Shown one piece after another: positions 19,013-27,539 of a stretch of DNA of 64,000 bases. The DNA lies in the NCBI RefSeq assembly GCF_030440425.1, contig NZ_CP098023.1, positions 4,299,001 to 4,363,000 of the forward strand. The letters are read 5' to 3'. The position numbers and the translations under genes were made by a program. This DNA comes from Microbulbifer sp. MI-G (GTDB lineage Bacteria; Pseudomonadota; Gammaproteobacteria; Pseudomonadales; Cellvibrionaceae). Below the pieces are notes generated by a model, which was given only the letters and a program-made list of their open reading frames with translations, made no database searches and was not told where the DNA came from. Within the stretch, counting starts at the first letter, position 1. Each line of letters starts with the position of its first letter.

Positions 19013-20302
19013 TCAGGAGGATTGCACGGTGCTTTCCGGCTCGGCAAACTCCCGGCTGCGGCGTATCAAAGGGGCTATGGTAGAGCCCTGCACCACGATA
19101 GAAAAGAGCACCACGCCGTAAGTCATCACCACCCACAGGTAGCGCAGGTCCTGTCCCTGCACAAAGGCGCTGCCGGCCGGCAGGGACATGGCCAGCGCCA
19201 GCGCCAGACTTCCACGCAGTCCACCCCAGATCAGTATCCGGCCGGTATAGGGGTGGTAGTTGCGCCGGCTTTTCAGGTAAAGGAAGGGGACCCCCACCGC
19301 CAATACCCGCGCCAGCAGCACGATAATGATCCCCGCTGCCATCAGTAGATAATCCAGTGGGCGCAGATCGATGGTAATCAGAAACAGCCCCACCAGCAGG
19401 AACAGCAAACCGTTGAGAAAATCCTCGGTGATACTCCAGAAGTTATCCAACTCGTGCTGACTCACCCGGGAGAAACCCCGTTCGCGGGTGAAGTTGCCGA
19501 TGATGATGCCGCTGACCACCATCGCCAGGGCACCGGAGACCCCGAGTATATGGGCCAGGGAGAATCCCGCCGAGGGAATGGCCAAGGTGAGCAGCAGTTC
19601 CAGGCTGTGGTCATCGGTGCTGCAGATCAGCCAGTGGAAGATACCGCCGATAACCAGGCCCAGCAGGATACCACCCAGCGCTTCGGTGGCAAACAGCTCT
19701 GCGACAGCGGGTACCGTGGGCTGGCTGCCTTCAAAAGCCAGCGCGTAAATAACCGTGAACAGCACTATACCGAAGCCGTCATTAAACAGCGACTCCCCCT
19801 CCACCTGAATGGATACCTGCTCCGGTGCCTTCAGGTTTTTCATAATCGCCAGTACCGCAATGGGGTCAGTGGGGGAAATCAGTGCGCCGAACAGCAAGCA
19901 GTAAACGAAGGCCACCGGCATGTTGATGATCAACAGCAGCCAATACAAGAGTGCACCCACGACAAAGGTGGAAATCAGAGTACCGACGATGACCAGCAGG
20001 CTGATTTCCAGTTTCTGATTGCGCAGTTCCAGCAGATCGATATGCAAACTCCCGGCGAAAAGCAGGAAGCCCAGCATGCCCTTCAAAAGGATATCCTGCA
20101 GGTTGAGCAGAGGCAGCAACTGGTCCACCCAGGTGCGCAACTCCACCAATCCCAGTTTCCCCAGGCCGGTAACAACAAGCGACAGCACCAGCGCACCGGT
20201 GGTAATCGCAATGGTGGTTTGGGCGCGCAATATCCGCTGGTTCAGAAAGGCAAGGAAAACCGACACGGCGCCGAGAAAACAAAAGGTGTAATAAACTTCC
20301 AT
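19013..20302 (-). CDS. CPA1 family sodium:proton antiporter (NhaP-like)
   Basis: A 429-residue membrane protein with about 12 helices. Motifs are LLFAGSLHIDLLELRNQK, GALISPTDPIAVLAIMK (ion-binding region) and GESLFNDGFGIVLFTVIYAL. It would extrude Na+ in exchange for protons. ATG 20302 (MEVYYTFCFLG) is chosen because GGAG lies a short distance upstream and the first helix starts immediately; the longer frame to 20344 adds a non-hydrophobic leader. It is the first gene of a two-gene leftward unit with the Kef-like antiporter. It is distinct in sequence from the CPA1 protein at 15.5 kb, so the pair is not a recent duplication. Confidence 0.92.
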   Translation of the reverse strand: MEVYYTFCFLGAVSVFLAFLNQRILRAQTTIAITTGALVLSLVVTGLGKLGLVELRTWVDQLLPLLNLQDILLKGMLGFLLFAGSLHIDLLELRNQKLEISLLVIVGTLISTFVVGALLYWLLLIINMPVAFVYCLLFGALISPTDPIAVLAIMKNLKAPEQVSIQVEGESLFNDGFGIVLFTVIYALAFEGSQPTVPAVAELFATEALGGILLGLVIGGIFHWLICSTDDHSLELLLTLAIPSAGFSLAHILGVSGALAMVVSGIIIGNFTRERGFSRVSQHELDNFWSITEDFLNGLLFLLVGLFLITIDLRPLDYLLMAAGIIIVLLARVLAVGVPFLYLKSRRNYHPYTGRILIWGGLRGSLALALAMSLPAGSAFVQGQDLRYLWVVMTYGVVLFSIVVQGSTIAPLIRRSREFAEPESTVQSS

Positions 20303-20741
20303 GCCGTGTGTAGACTCCGGGGCGGGACCGCTCAGGGGGGTCAACCCTCAATTGGGGGCAGCGGCGCCTGCCCGCTCGACGAACAAATTTATCAGTGCGC
20401 AAGGGTGCCGTTATTGTAGTCGTGCAGGGGGTGGCCGATTTTTCCGCGAGCGCGGTATGGGGGTGCTGCCATGCTATGGGCCTGCCCTGCGGGTTCAGCT
20501 GGCCTGTACCTCGACACAATAGGGCGCGCAATTGTAACCGCTCACCTGGCAGACACAACCCATTTACCCTCTTCACACCTATCAGGCAGTGGGGTATTGG
20601 ATCAGTCGCTCCCCTGGCGATTGCCCTGGGGAAACCCCACGCCGTTTCAGCCCGTCCTCCGACTGCCGCCATTTCCGCTGTTCCCGACTACACTGTTTGC
20701 ATCCCTTTATCCAATGGTGTGCAACCGCGAGAGAAAAAGTC
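20303..20741. other. Divergent intergenic region of about 440 bases
   Basis: It separates the leftward antiporter pair from the rightward DoxX-yqjG-gst genes and must hold both promoters. I see no strong -35/-10 pair, operator or hairpin. An open frame continues upstream of the DoxX start but encodes nothing family-like there. Confidence 0.45.
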
Positions 20742-21140
20742 ATGGCTAACCATCCTGTGCTGTGCGATACCTCCAAATTGATCGGCCGGGTTCTGTTGTC
20801 CCTGCTGTTTATTATTGCCGGCTGGGGCAAGCTGGGCGAGTATGCGATGACAGAGGAATTTATGGTATCCATGGGATTACCGGCTTTGTTATTGCCACTG
20901 GTGATCCTGGTGGAGCTGGCTGGAGGATTATCGGTGCTGCTCGGTTTCTTTACCCGCTTTTCTGCAATCGTTCTCTTCCTGTTTTGCCTGATCAGTGCCG
21001 GGATGGTGCATTTTGTCCCGGATGATTCCGGCGAGATGACCAGCTTTATGAAGAATCTGGCTATTGCTGGCGGCTTTCTGCTACTCGCCTGTACCGGTGC
21101 CGGCCGCTACAGCCTGGATCACTGGATAAGGGGCAGGTAG
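20742..21140 (+). CDS. DoxX family membrane protein (YqjF-like)
   Basis: A 132-residue protein with four hydrophobic helices. The first region GRVLLSLLFIIAGWGKLGEY is the DoxX signature, followed by LLLPLVILVELAGGLSVLLG and a final AIAGGFLLLACTGAGRYSLD. DoxX proteins are linked to thiol redox and sulphur stress but lack a firm biochemical role. The ATG at 20742 follows GAGAGAAAAAGTC, a usable ribosome site, and matches the family start; upstream in-frame codons add no conserved sequence. It is followed after 60 bases by a glutathionyl-hydroquinone reductase, the same pairing as yqjF-yqjG in E. coli, which supports co-function. Confidence 0.88.
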   Translation: MANHPVLCDTSKLIGRVLLSLLFIIAGWGKLGEYAMTEEFMVSMGLPALLLPLVILVELAGGLSVLLGFFTRFSAIVLFLFCLISAGMVHFVPDDSGEMTSFMKNLAIAGGFLLLACTGAGRYSLDHWIRGR

Positions 21141-21200
21141 CACCGCACTCCGACGAAAACGGCAGGCCGCGACAACGACCGGCGGCCTGAGGAGAAGGCA

Positions 21201-22172
21201 ATGGGTCAGCTTGTCAATGGCCGCTGGCGGAGTCAAAAGCGCGACACGGGAAAAACCGGTGGTGAATATGTGCGGGAGGCGGCACAACTGCGCAACTGGA
21301 TCACTACCGACGGCAGTCCTGGCGCCAGTGGCGAGGGGGGCTTTGTTGCCGAGGCGGGTCGTTATCACCTGTATGTCTCCCTGGCCTGCCCCTGGGCCCA
21401 CCGCACCCTGATATTGCGCACATTAAAAGGGCTGGAGCCCTATATCGACATATCGGTGGTCAGCCCCTTCATGCGCGAGCACGGCTGGACTTTCAATACG
21501 GAGGAAGGCAGCAGCGGCGACCCACTCTATCATTCGGATTATCTGTACCAATTATACCTGCGCAACCGCGACGATTATACCGGCCGTGTCAGCGTACCCC
21601 TACTCTGGGACAAGCAGCGGACGTGTGTGGTGAATAATGAATCGTCGGAAATTGTCCGTATGTTCAATAGTGCTTTCGATCACCTCACCGGCAATCATGA
21701 GGATTTTTATCCGGAAGAGCTGCGCGGCGACATCGATGCCACCAATGCAGTGGTGTATGAAACGGTGAACAATGGCGTCTATCGCGCCGGCTTTGCCACC
21801 TCCCAAAAAGCCTATGAACAGGCCTACGAGGCGTTGTTCTGTACGCTCGACCAGTTAGAGCAGCGCTTACACAATAACCGCTATCTGACGGGAGACAGAA
21901 TTACCGAGGCGGACTGGCGACTGTTCACCACACTGATCCGTTTTGATGCGGTCTACCATGGCCACTTCAAATGCAACAAGCAGCGCCTTGCGGATTACAA
22001 AAATCTGTGGGGATTTACCCGCGAACTGTATCAGTGGCCGGGGGTTGCTGAGACGGTGAATTTTTTTCATATCAAGCACCACTATTACGATAGCCACCGC
22101 AATATCAACCCCACGGGCATAGTCCCAAGAGGACCGGAGCTCGATTACGCAGCACCCCACGGCCGGGGATAG
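21201..22172 (+). CDS. yqjG: Glutathionyl-hydroquinone reductase (Xi-class GST)
   Basis: A 323-residue enzyme of the Xi class of glutathione transferases. The catalytic motif ACPWAHR places Cys63 exactly where E. coli YqjG has its catalytic cysteine. Other family stretches are NNESSEIVRMFN and LTGDRITEADWRLFTTLIRF in the helical C-terminal domain. It reduces glutathionyl-hydroquinones to hydroquinones, releasing glutathione, in the cytoplasm. GAGGAGAAGGCA before ATG 21201 is a good ribosome site. Neighbours are DoxX upstream and a Beta-class GST downstream, so this is a glutathione-dependent detoxification group, perhaps for quinones from aromatic compounds. Confidence 0.95.
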   Translation: MGQLVNGRWRSQKRDTGKTGGEYVREAAQLRNWITTDGSPGASGEGGFVAEAGRYHLYVSLACPWAHRTLILRTLKGLEPYIDISVVSPFMREHGWTFNTEEGSSGDPLYHSDYLYQLYLRNRDDYTGRVSVPLLWDKQRTCVVNNESSEIVRMFNSAFDHLTGNHEDFYPEELRGDIDATNAVVYETVNNGVYRAGFATSQKAYEQAYEALFCTLDQLEQRLHNNRYLTGDRITEADWRLFTTLIRFDAVYHGHFKCNKQRLADYKNLWGFTRELYQWPGVAETVNFFHIKHHYYDSHRNINPTGIVPRGPELDYAAPHGRG

Positions 22173-22267
22173 CTACGGGGCATGGAAAAATACACCAGTA
22201 TAAAAGACAACCGGAAAAGCACTTCTATACTGCTGCTACCAACACAGCTGCCAATCGAGGAATACCC

Positions 22268-22873
22268 ATGAAGCTCTTCTATGCCCCCGGAGCCTGCTCC
22301 CTGTCCCCGCATATTGTCGCCCGTGAAGCGGATATCAATCTGGACCTGTGCAAAGTGGATTTGGAAACCCACACCCTGGAAAACGGCGATGATTTCAGAA
22401 AGATCAACCCCAAGGGCTATGTTCCGGCACTGCAGCTCGATGGCGGAGAGATACTCACCGAAGGTGCTGCCATAGTGCAGTTTTTGGCCGAACAAAAACC
22501 CGATGCCAATTTGGTGCCACCTGTGGGCACTCTCGCCCACTACCGCATGCTCGAGTGGCTCAACTTCCTGAGTGCAGAAGTGCATGAACTGTTTAAGCCC
22601 CTGTTCTGGAACGGTCCCGAGGAAGAACAGCAACGTGCCCGTGAAAATCTGATCCGGCGTTTTGACTATATTGAGAAGCACCTGGATAAAGGCTATCTGA
22701 TGGGAGGGGAGTTCACCGTGCCGGATGCCTACCTGTATGTCCTGTCCACCTGGTTGGAGTCTTTGCAATTCGATATGTCGCGCTGGCCGCGATTGCAGTT
22801 ATTCAAAAAGCGCATGGCGGAGCGGCCGGAGGTGCAACGGGCCCTTGAGGAGGAAAACGGCAAAAGTGCCTGA
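22268..22873 (+). CDS. gstA: Beta-class glutathione S-transferase
   Basis: A 201-residue GST. Cys10 in APGACSLSPHI is the catalytic residue of the bacterial Beta class. The thioredoxin-like domain contains NPKGYVPALQLDGGEILTEG (cis-Pro and the glutathione-binding TEG), and the C-terminal helical domain has FTVPDAYLYVLSTWLE, the N-capping/staple motif. It conjugates or transfers glutathione on electrophiles in the cytoplasm. It lies 95 bases after yqjG in the same direction. Its stop codon is only nine bases from the end of the convergent Bcr/CflA exporter gene. Confidence 0.93.
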   Translation: MKLFYAPGACSLSPHIVAREADINLDLCKVDLETHTLENGDDFRKINPKGYVPALQLDGGEILTEGAAIVQFLAEQKPDANLVPPVGTLAHYRMLEWLNFLSAEVHELFKPLFWNGPEEEQQRARENLIRRFDYIEKHLDKGYLMGGEFTVPDAYLYVLSTWLESLQFDMSRWPRLQLFKKRMAERPEVQRALEEENGKSA

Positions 22874-22882
22874 CTGGCCACC

Positions 22883-24127
22883 TCAGCGCAGGGTGAGGCG
22901 ATGGGTCGGTTCAATGGGTTGGCACGCTTTGGCGACAACAACAGCACTCAACAGTGCCACCAGTGCCGAGGCAAACATCGACGCGGCGATGGGGGTCAGT
23001 GTGCCGGTGTGCAGACTGCTCACCAGCCCGCCCAGCACACCACCGGTAATAAAGATCGCAGCGCCATAGAGGGCATTGGCGCTGCCGCTTACCTTGGGAA
23101 AAAATTCCAGGTAACAGGCGGCGGCGTTTGGCGCGATGATGCCGATACAGCTGATCACCAGTACCAAAGGCACCATCCACAGGAGTAATTCCCGGATACC
23201 CGTCAGGGTGCACAGCAGCAGCAGGCCGCAGCCGAGCAGCTGAAGTGAAATACCCGCCAGAAAAATTGAGCGCGGCTGAAACAGGTTGAGCAGGCGGATG
23301 TTCACCTGCACCATCACAATCAACCCAAGGATACAGGCGCCGAAAAACAGCGGAAACTGGTTGGCGCCAATATTGAAATACTCCATAAAAACGAAAGGCG
23401 CCGTGGTGATGTAAATAAACATCGAGCCACTGACACAGGCCTGGGCGGCGAGAAACCCGAGGGCGCGGCGGTTGCGCAGTACCACAGCGTAACTGGCTAT
23501 CAGGGAGCCCAGCGGCATCCGCTGGCGCCGGGCCCGGGTGAAGCGCGGCACGGTTTCCGGCAGCAGCCGGCGGACCAGCAGCAGCATGGCCATGGCGTAC
23601 AGCAGCAGAAAAACAAAAATACTCTGCCAGCCGCCCACTTCCAGCAAAAGCGAGCCGATCAATGGCGCAATCAGGGGCGCCGTCAGCATCATGGTGCTGA
23701 TGATCGAGATAATCTTGGCGGCCTCGCGGCCGCTGTGTAGATCGCGCACGATGGCGGCACAGATCACTGTGGCAAAACCACCGCCAATAGCCTGTAGAAA
23801 GCGCAGGCTAATCAGTTGGCCCACATGCTCCGCGAACAGCACCAGTAGCGATGTGACGATATAGATGATGAGGCCGATGCTACCCACCAGTCGCCGCCCC
23901 CAGCGGTCCGACAGTGGGCCGCCACACAGTTGCCCCAGGGCAAAGCCGAGCAAAAAACTGGAAACCGAGTACTGGACCTGCGCCACATCGGACTCCAGCG
24001 CCGCGGCCATGGCGGGAATTGCCGGCAGGTAGCTGTCGATGGAGAAGGGGGTCAGTGAGACGAGGGCTGCCAGCCACACCACCAGCCAGCGTGGGGCTTT
24101 TTGTTCAGCGGTTGATGCAGTGGTCAT
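22883..24127 (-). CDS. Bcr/CflA family multidrug efflux MFS transporter
   Basis: A 414-residue protein with 12 predicted helices. Family motifs are LTPFSIDSYLPAIPAMA in helix 1, GQLCGGPLSDRWGRR (the MFS motif A loop) and FLQAIGGGFATVICAAIVRD. Bcr/CflA transporters expel drugs or small metabolites by proton antiport across the inner membrane. The ATG at 24127 (MTTASTAEQKAPR) is chosen because the longer frame to 24172 adds 15 non-conserved residues. It lies 133 bases downstream of hexR in the same direction; a functional link to hexR is not obvious. Confidence 0.93.
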   Translation of the reverse strand: MTTASTAEQKAPRWLVVWLAALVSLTPFSIDSYLPAIPAMAAALESDVAQVQYSVSSFLLGFALGQLCGGPLSDRWGRRLVGSIGLIIYIVTSLLVLFAEHVGQLISLRFLQAIGGGFATVICAAIVRDLHSGREAAKIISIISTMMLTAPLIAPLIGSLLLEVGGWQSIFVFLLLYAMAMLLLVRRLLPETVPRFTRARRQRMPLGSLIASYAVVLRNRRALGFLAAQACVSGSMFIYITTAPFVFMEYFNIGANQFPLFFGACILGLIVMVQVNIRLLNLFQPRSIFLAGISLQLLGCGLLLLCTLTGIRELLLWMVPLVLVISCIGIIAPNAAACYLEFFPKVSGSANALYGAAIFITGGVLGGLVSSLHTGTLTPIAASMFASALVALLSAVVVAKACQPIEPTHRLTLR

Positions 24128-24260
24128 TGATTGTGCTCTGGTACGGCTTGGTGCGGGCAATCCCGGGGGCAAGTTGCCCTGAACATGGCCTCCGGGCGCA
24201 AGCTATGTCAGGTGGTGTGTGTCTATTATCCCCCGTGAAGGCGCGGCAATAAACCCGGAT

Positions 24261-25115
24261 TCAGTGTTTGTCTTCCCGCAGGGTGTAAAGGCCCTGCTTC
24301 AGTTTCAAAAGATGTTTCTGCAGCTGCGGTCCCTTGCGCTGTGCCACACCGATGGCGAGTACATCAATCACTACCAGATGGGCAATACGCGAGGACAGCG
24401 GCGTGTAGATCTCGATGTCCTCTTCCACATCCACTTCCAGCGGGATAGTGGCCTCTTGTGCTACCGGTGAGCCGCTGGGAGCCAGGCCCACAACCAAGGC
24501 CCCCTGTTTCTTCGCCATATTCATTGAGCGCAACAGCGCCTTGGTGCGCCCGCTCTGGGAAATCGCCACCACCACGTCGCCGGGCTCCATGGACATGGCC
24601 GACATATTCTGGATATGGTGATCGGAGTGTGCGGCGGTGGCCAGTTGCAGGCGAAAGAATTTGTGCTGGGCATCGGCAGCGACGGCGCCGGAGGCCCCAA
24701 AGCCAAAAAATTCGACCCGCCGGGTAGCGGCCATGGCGGTTACCGCGGCTTCCAGAGCGCGGTTGTCTATTCTGTCCCGGACCATGAGCAGGGTATCCAC
24801 GGTGGAGTCAAACACCTTGCGCTTGTATTCGGCAATGGTGTCCGTCTCGGTCACTGCGATCTGACCAAAGCTGGGACTGGAGGCCAGCTGCTGGGCCAGG
24901 TTCAGCTTGAACTCCTGAAAACCCGAGCAGCCCACCGCGCGGCAGAAGCGCACCACGGTGGGTTCACTGACCTGGGCCTCTGTGGCCAGGTCGACGATAC
25001 GCATATGGATAATTTCGCCGGGATTGGCGAGAATATACTCCGCTACCTTGCGCTCGGATTTGCGCATGGAGGAGAGCTGTTCGCTGATTCTTTGCGTGAC
25101 TTCCGCCGGTTTCAC
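24261..25115 (-). CDS. hexR: HexR-type RpiR family transcriptional regulator
   Basis: A 284-residue regulator: an N-terminal RpiR helix-turn-helix (about 1-77, with ILANPGEIIHMRIVDLATEA and SEPTVVRFCRAVGC) and a C-terminal SIS sugar-phosphate domain (FFGFGASGAVAADAQHKFFR, VVVAISQSGRTKALLRS). The length and sequence fit HexR, which binds 2-keto-3-deoxy-6-phosphogluconate and controls Entner-Doudoroff, glycolytic and gluconeogenic genes in gammaproteobacteria. In many relatives hexR sits beside zwf, edd or pyk; here it is divergent from uvrD instead. Its own operator could lie in the 139-base gap with uvrD, but I did not find a clear HexR site there. Confidence 0.9.
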   Translation of the reverse strand: MKPAEVTQRISEQLSSMRKSERKVAEYILANPGEIIHMRIVDLATEAQVSEPTVVRFCRAVGCSGFQEFKLNLAQQLASSPSFGQIAVTETDTIAEYKRKVFDSTVDTLLMVRDRIDNRALEAAVTAMAATRRVEFFGFGASGAVAADAQHKFFRLQLATAAHSDHHIQNMSAMSMEPGDVVVAISQSGRTKALLRSMNMAKKQGALVVGLAPSGSPVAQEATIPLEVDVEEDIEIYTPLSSRIAHLVVIDVLAIGVAQRKGPQLQKHLLKLKQGLYTLREDKH

Positions 25116-25204
25116 AGGACTTCCTTCGCAATGTCAGATGGCGCAGTGTAGCCCCTGCGCGCATCGCTGGCGAGCGGCTTTGTGTGGTTAGTTTGGGCTA
25201 AATC

Positions 25205-25220
25205 CTGTGTATATACACAG
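25205..25220. promoter_or_regulatory. LexA (SOS) box upstream of uvrD
   Basis: CTGTGTATATACACAG is a perfect 16-base palindrome of the form CTG-N10-CAG with an alternating AT core, matching the gammaproteobacterial LexA operator. It ends 34 bases before the uvrD ATG and 20 bases before a TACAAT -10 element, so a bound repressor would cover the promoter. E. coli uvrD is likewise SOS-regulated. Confidence 0.85.
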
Positions 25221-25240
25221 GTCTTGCACACAAGCTCTGG

Positions 25241-25246
25241 TACAAT
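25241..25246 (+). promoter_or_regulatory. Putative uvrD -10 element
   Basis: TACAAT within GGTACAATGCTC. A start site about seven bases downstream would fall at 25253-25255, that is, at the uvrD ATG itself. No good -35 is seen at 16-18 bases (CAGGTC), and no Shine-Dalgarno sequence precedes the ATG, so the message may be leaderless. Confidence 0.45.
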
Positions 25247-25254
25247 GCTCGCCT

Positions 25255-27459
25255 ATGGACGTATCTCAGATTCTAGACCCCCTCAACGACGCACAGCGCG
25301 AGGCGGTATCCGCGGCACCCGGCAATCAATTGGTGCTGGCCGGGGCCGGTTCGGGCAAAACCCGCGTATTGGTTCACCGCATCGCCTGGCTGATGCGCGT
25401 GGAGGGGGCCTCGCCCTACGCCATTATGGCGGTGACCTTCACCAATAAAGCGGCGCTGGAGATGCGTGCCCGTATCGAAGCACTGCTGGGGGTGAATACC
25501 TTCGGCATGTGGGTGGGCACTTTCCACGGCCTCGCCCACCGCCTCCTCAAGGCCCACTGGCAGGAGGCCAAACTGCCGCAAAACTTCCAGATACTCGATG
25601 CCGACGACCAGCTGCGCCTGCTCAAGCGGGTGCAGGCGGATCTGGGTCTGGACGAGAAAAAATGGCCGGTACGCGAAACCCAGTGGTGGATCGGTGCGCA
25701 AAAGGACGAGGGGTTGCGCCCTCAGTATATCGATGCCGGTGCCGACCCCTGGCTGCAGACCATGGTGCGCATTTACGCTGCCTACGAGGCGGCCTGCCAG
25801 CGTGGTGGGTTGGTGGATTTCGGCGAATTGCTGCTGCGCGCCCACGAATTGTGGCTGAACAATGACAGCATCCTCGCCCACTATCGCCAGCGCTTCCCCT
25901 TTATCCTGGTGGACGAGTTTCAGGACACCAACGCGATTCAATATGCCTGGCTGCGCCTGCTGGCCGGTGAAGAGAGCTATATCACTGCGGTTGGCGACGA
26001 CGACCAGTCCATCTACGGTTGGCGCGGCGCCAGGATCGAGAATATCCAGCACTTTTCCACAGACCTGCGCAGTGTGCAGACAGTGCGCCTGGAACAGAAT
26101 TACCGCTCCACTGCCCGTATCCTAGACGCCGCCAACGCAGTGATCGCCCACAACCGCGGTCGCCTTGGCAAAGCGCTGTGGACCAATGGCGAAGAGGGGG
26201 AACCCATCTCCGTCTACGCCGCCTACAACGAACAGGATGAGGCGCGTTTTATTGTCGAGCGTATAAAAGACTGGGTGCGCGACGGCAACCGGCGGGACAG
26301 TATCGCCGTGTTGTATCGCTCCAACGCCCAGTCGCGAGTACTGGAAGAGGGGCTCCTGCGCGAGCAGGTCCCCTATCGCATTTACGGTGGCCAGCGCTTC
26401 TACGAACGCCTGGAAATCAAGAATGCGCTGTCCTACCTGCGCCTGATCGCCAACCGCAACGACGACACCGCCTTCGAGCGGGTGGTGAACACACCCACAC
26501 GCGGAATAGGCGCGCGCACCGTGGAGATGGTGCGCACCTTCGCCCGCGAGCAGGGCTGCTCCCTGTGGCAGGCGGCCAAGATGATGTTGCAGCAGCGGGT
26601 GCTCGCCGCCCGTGCCGGCAATGCCCTGCAGGGATTTCAGGATTTAATTAACCGGCTGGCCGCCAATGCCGAAGCCAAAAAGCTGGATGTAATCGCCGGA
26701 GATGTGATTGAAACCAGCGGCCTGCTGGAATTCCACGGCAAGGAAAAAGGCGAGAAAGGCCAGACCCGGGTGGAGAACCTGCAGGAGCTGGTCAGTGCCT
26801 GTCGCGCTTTTGTCGGCGAGGATCTGCCCCAGGATGAAGATCAGGAGGGAGCGATTTCACTGCTCAACCAGTTCCTCGATAGTGCAGCACTGGATGCCGG
26901 CGAAGGGCAGGCAGAGGAATTTGAGGACGCGGTGCAACTGATGACCCTGCACTCTGCCAAGGGCCTGGAATTCCCCCTGGTGTTTATGGCTGGCGTGGAA
27001 GAAAATCTGTTTCCCCACAAAATGTCAGCACAGGAGCCAGGCCGTATGGAGGAGGAGCGCCGCCTCTGCTATGTGGGTATCACCCGCGCCATGCGCAGGC
27101 TGTATATCACCTATGCGGAAAACCGCCGCCTGTTTGGCAGTGAAACCTACAACAGTCCCTCCCGCTTTATCGGCGAGATACCGGCCGACCTGGTGCAGGA
27201 GGTGCGGCTGAAAACCGAGATATCACGACCGTTGTACCAGGCCGAGTATGGCAGGGTGGGAGAGTTTTCCGACCCGCCTCCGGATTTCGACGACCTGCCC
27301 CCCCTGGCTTTGGGGGGCCGTGTCGATCACCCCAAATTTGGCGAGGGCACCGTATTGCAATTTGAAGGCAGCGGCCCCCGCGCCCGTGTGCAGGTCAACT
27401 TTGACGATGTCGGCAGCAAGTGGCTGTTGGTGGCTATGGCAAAGTTACAGCCCATGTAA
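25255..27459 (+). CDS. uvrD: DNA helicase II (UvrD)
   Basis: A 734-residue superfamily 1A helicase. The N-terminus MDVSQILDPLNDAQREAV matches E. coli UvrD, which fixes the start at 25255 even though no ribosome site is visible. Walker A is GAGSGKTR (about residue 30); others are FILVDEFQDTN (motif II), GDDDQSIYGWRGA (motif III), LEQNYRSTARIL (IV), VQLMTLHSAKGLEFP (V) and VGITRAMRRLY (VI). The C-terminal tail ends in the conserved HPKFGEGTVLQFEG module. It unwinds DNA 3'-5' in nucleotide excision and mismatch repair. A LexA box overlaps the promoter region. hexR is divergent. Confidence 0.97.
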   Translation: MDVSQILDPLNDAQREAVSAAPGNQLVLAGAGSGKTRVLVHRIAWLMRVEGASPYAIMAVTFTNKAALEMRARIEALLGVNTFGMWVGTFHGLAHRLLKAHWQEAKLPQNFQILDADDQLRLLKRVQADLGLDEKKWPVRETQWWIGAQKDEGLRPQYIDAGADPWLQTMVRIYAAYEAACQRGGLVDFGELLLRAHELWLNNDSILAHYRQRFPFILVDEFQDTNAIQYAWLRLLAGEESYITAVGDDDQSIYGWRGARIENIQHFSTDLRSVQTVRLEQNYRSTARILDAANAVIAHNRGRLGKALWTNGEEGEPISVYAAYNEQDEARFIVERIKDWVRDGNRRDSIAVLYRSNAQSRVLEEGLLREQVPYRIYGGQRFYERLEIKNALSYLRLIANRNDDTAFERVVNTPTRGIGARTVEMVRTFAREQGCSLWQAAKMMLQQRVLAARAGNALQGFQDLINRLAANAEAKKLDVIAGDVIETSGLLEFHGKEKGEKGQTRVENLQELVSACRAFVGEDLPQDEDQEGAISLLNQFLDSAALDAGEGQAEEFEDAVQLMTLHSAKGLEFPLVFMAGVEENLFPHKMSAQEPGRMEEERRLCYVGITRAMRRLYITYAENRRLFGSETYNSPSRFIGEIPADLVQEVRLKTEISRPLYQAEYGRVGEFSDPPPDFDDLPPLALGGRVDHPKFGEGTVLQFEGSGPRARVQVNFDDVGSKWLLVAMAKLQPM

Positions 27460-27539
27460 GTGGTTGTTCCAGTGCAAGCCGCCATGCGTTTGCGCAAAAG
27501 GGGCCGACCACCACCCCAGCCAAAGAAAGAAAACGATAA

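Noticed and set aside
19454..20419. 321-codon open frame on plus over the CPA1 antiporter gene
   Set aside because: The translation is Gln/Asp/His-rich low-complexity, antisense to a well-supported membrane protein.
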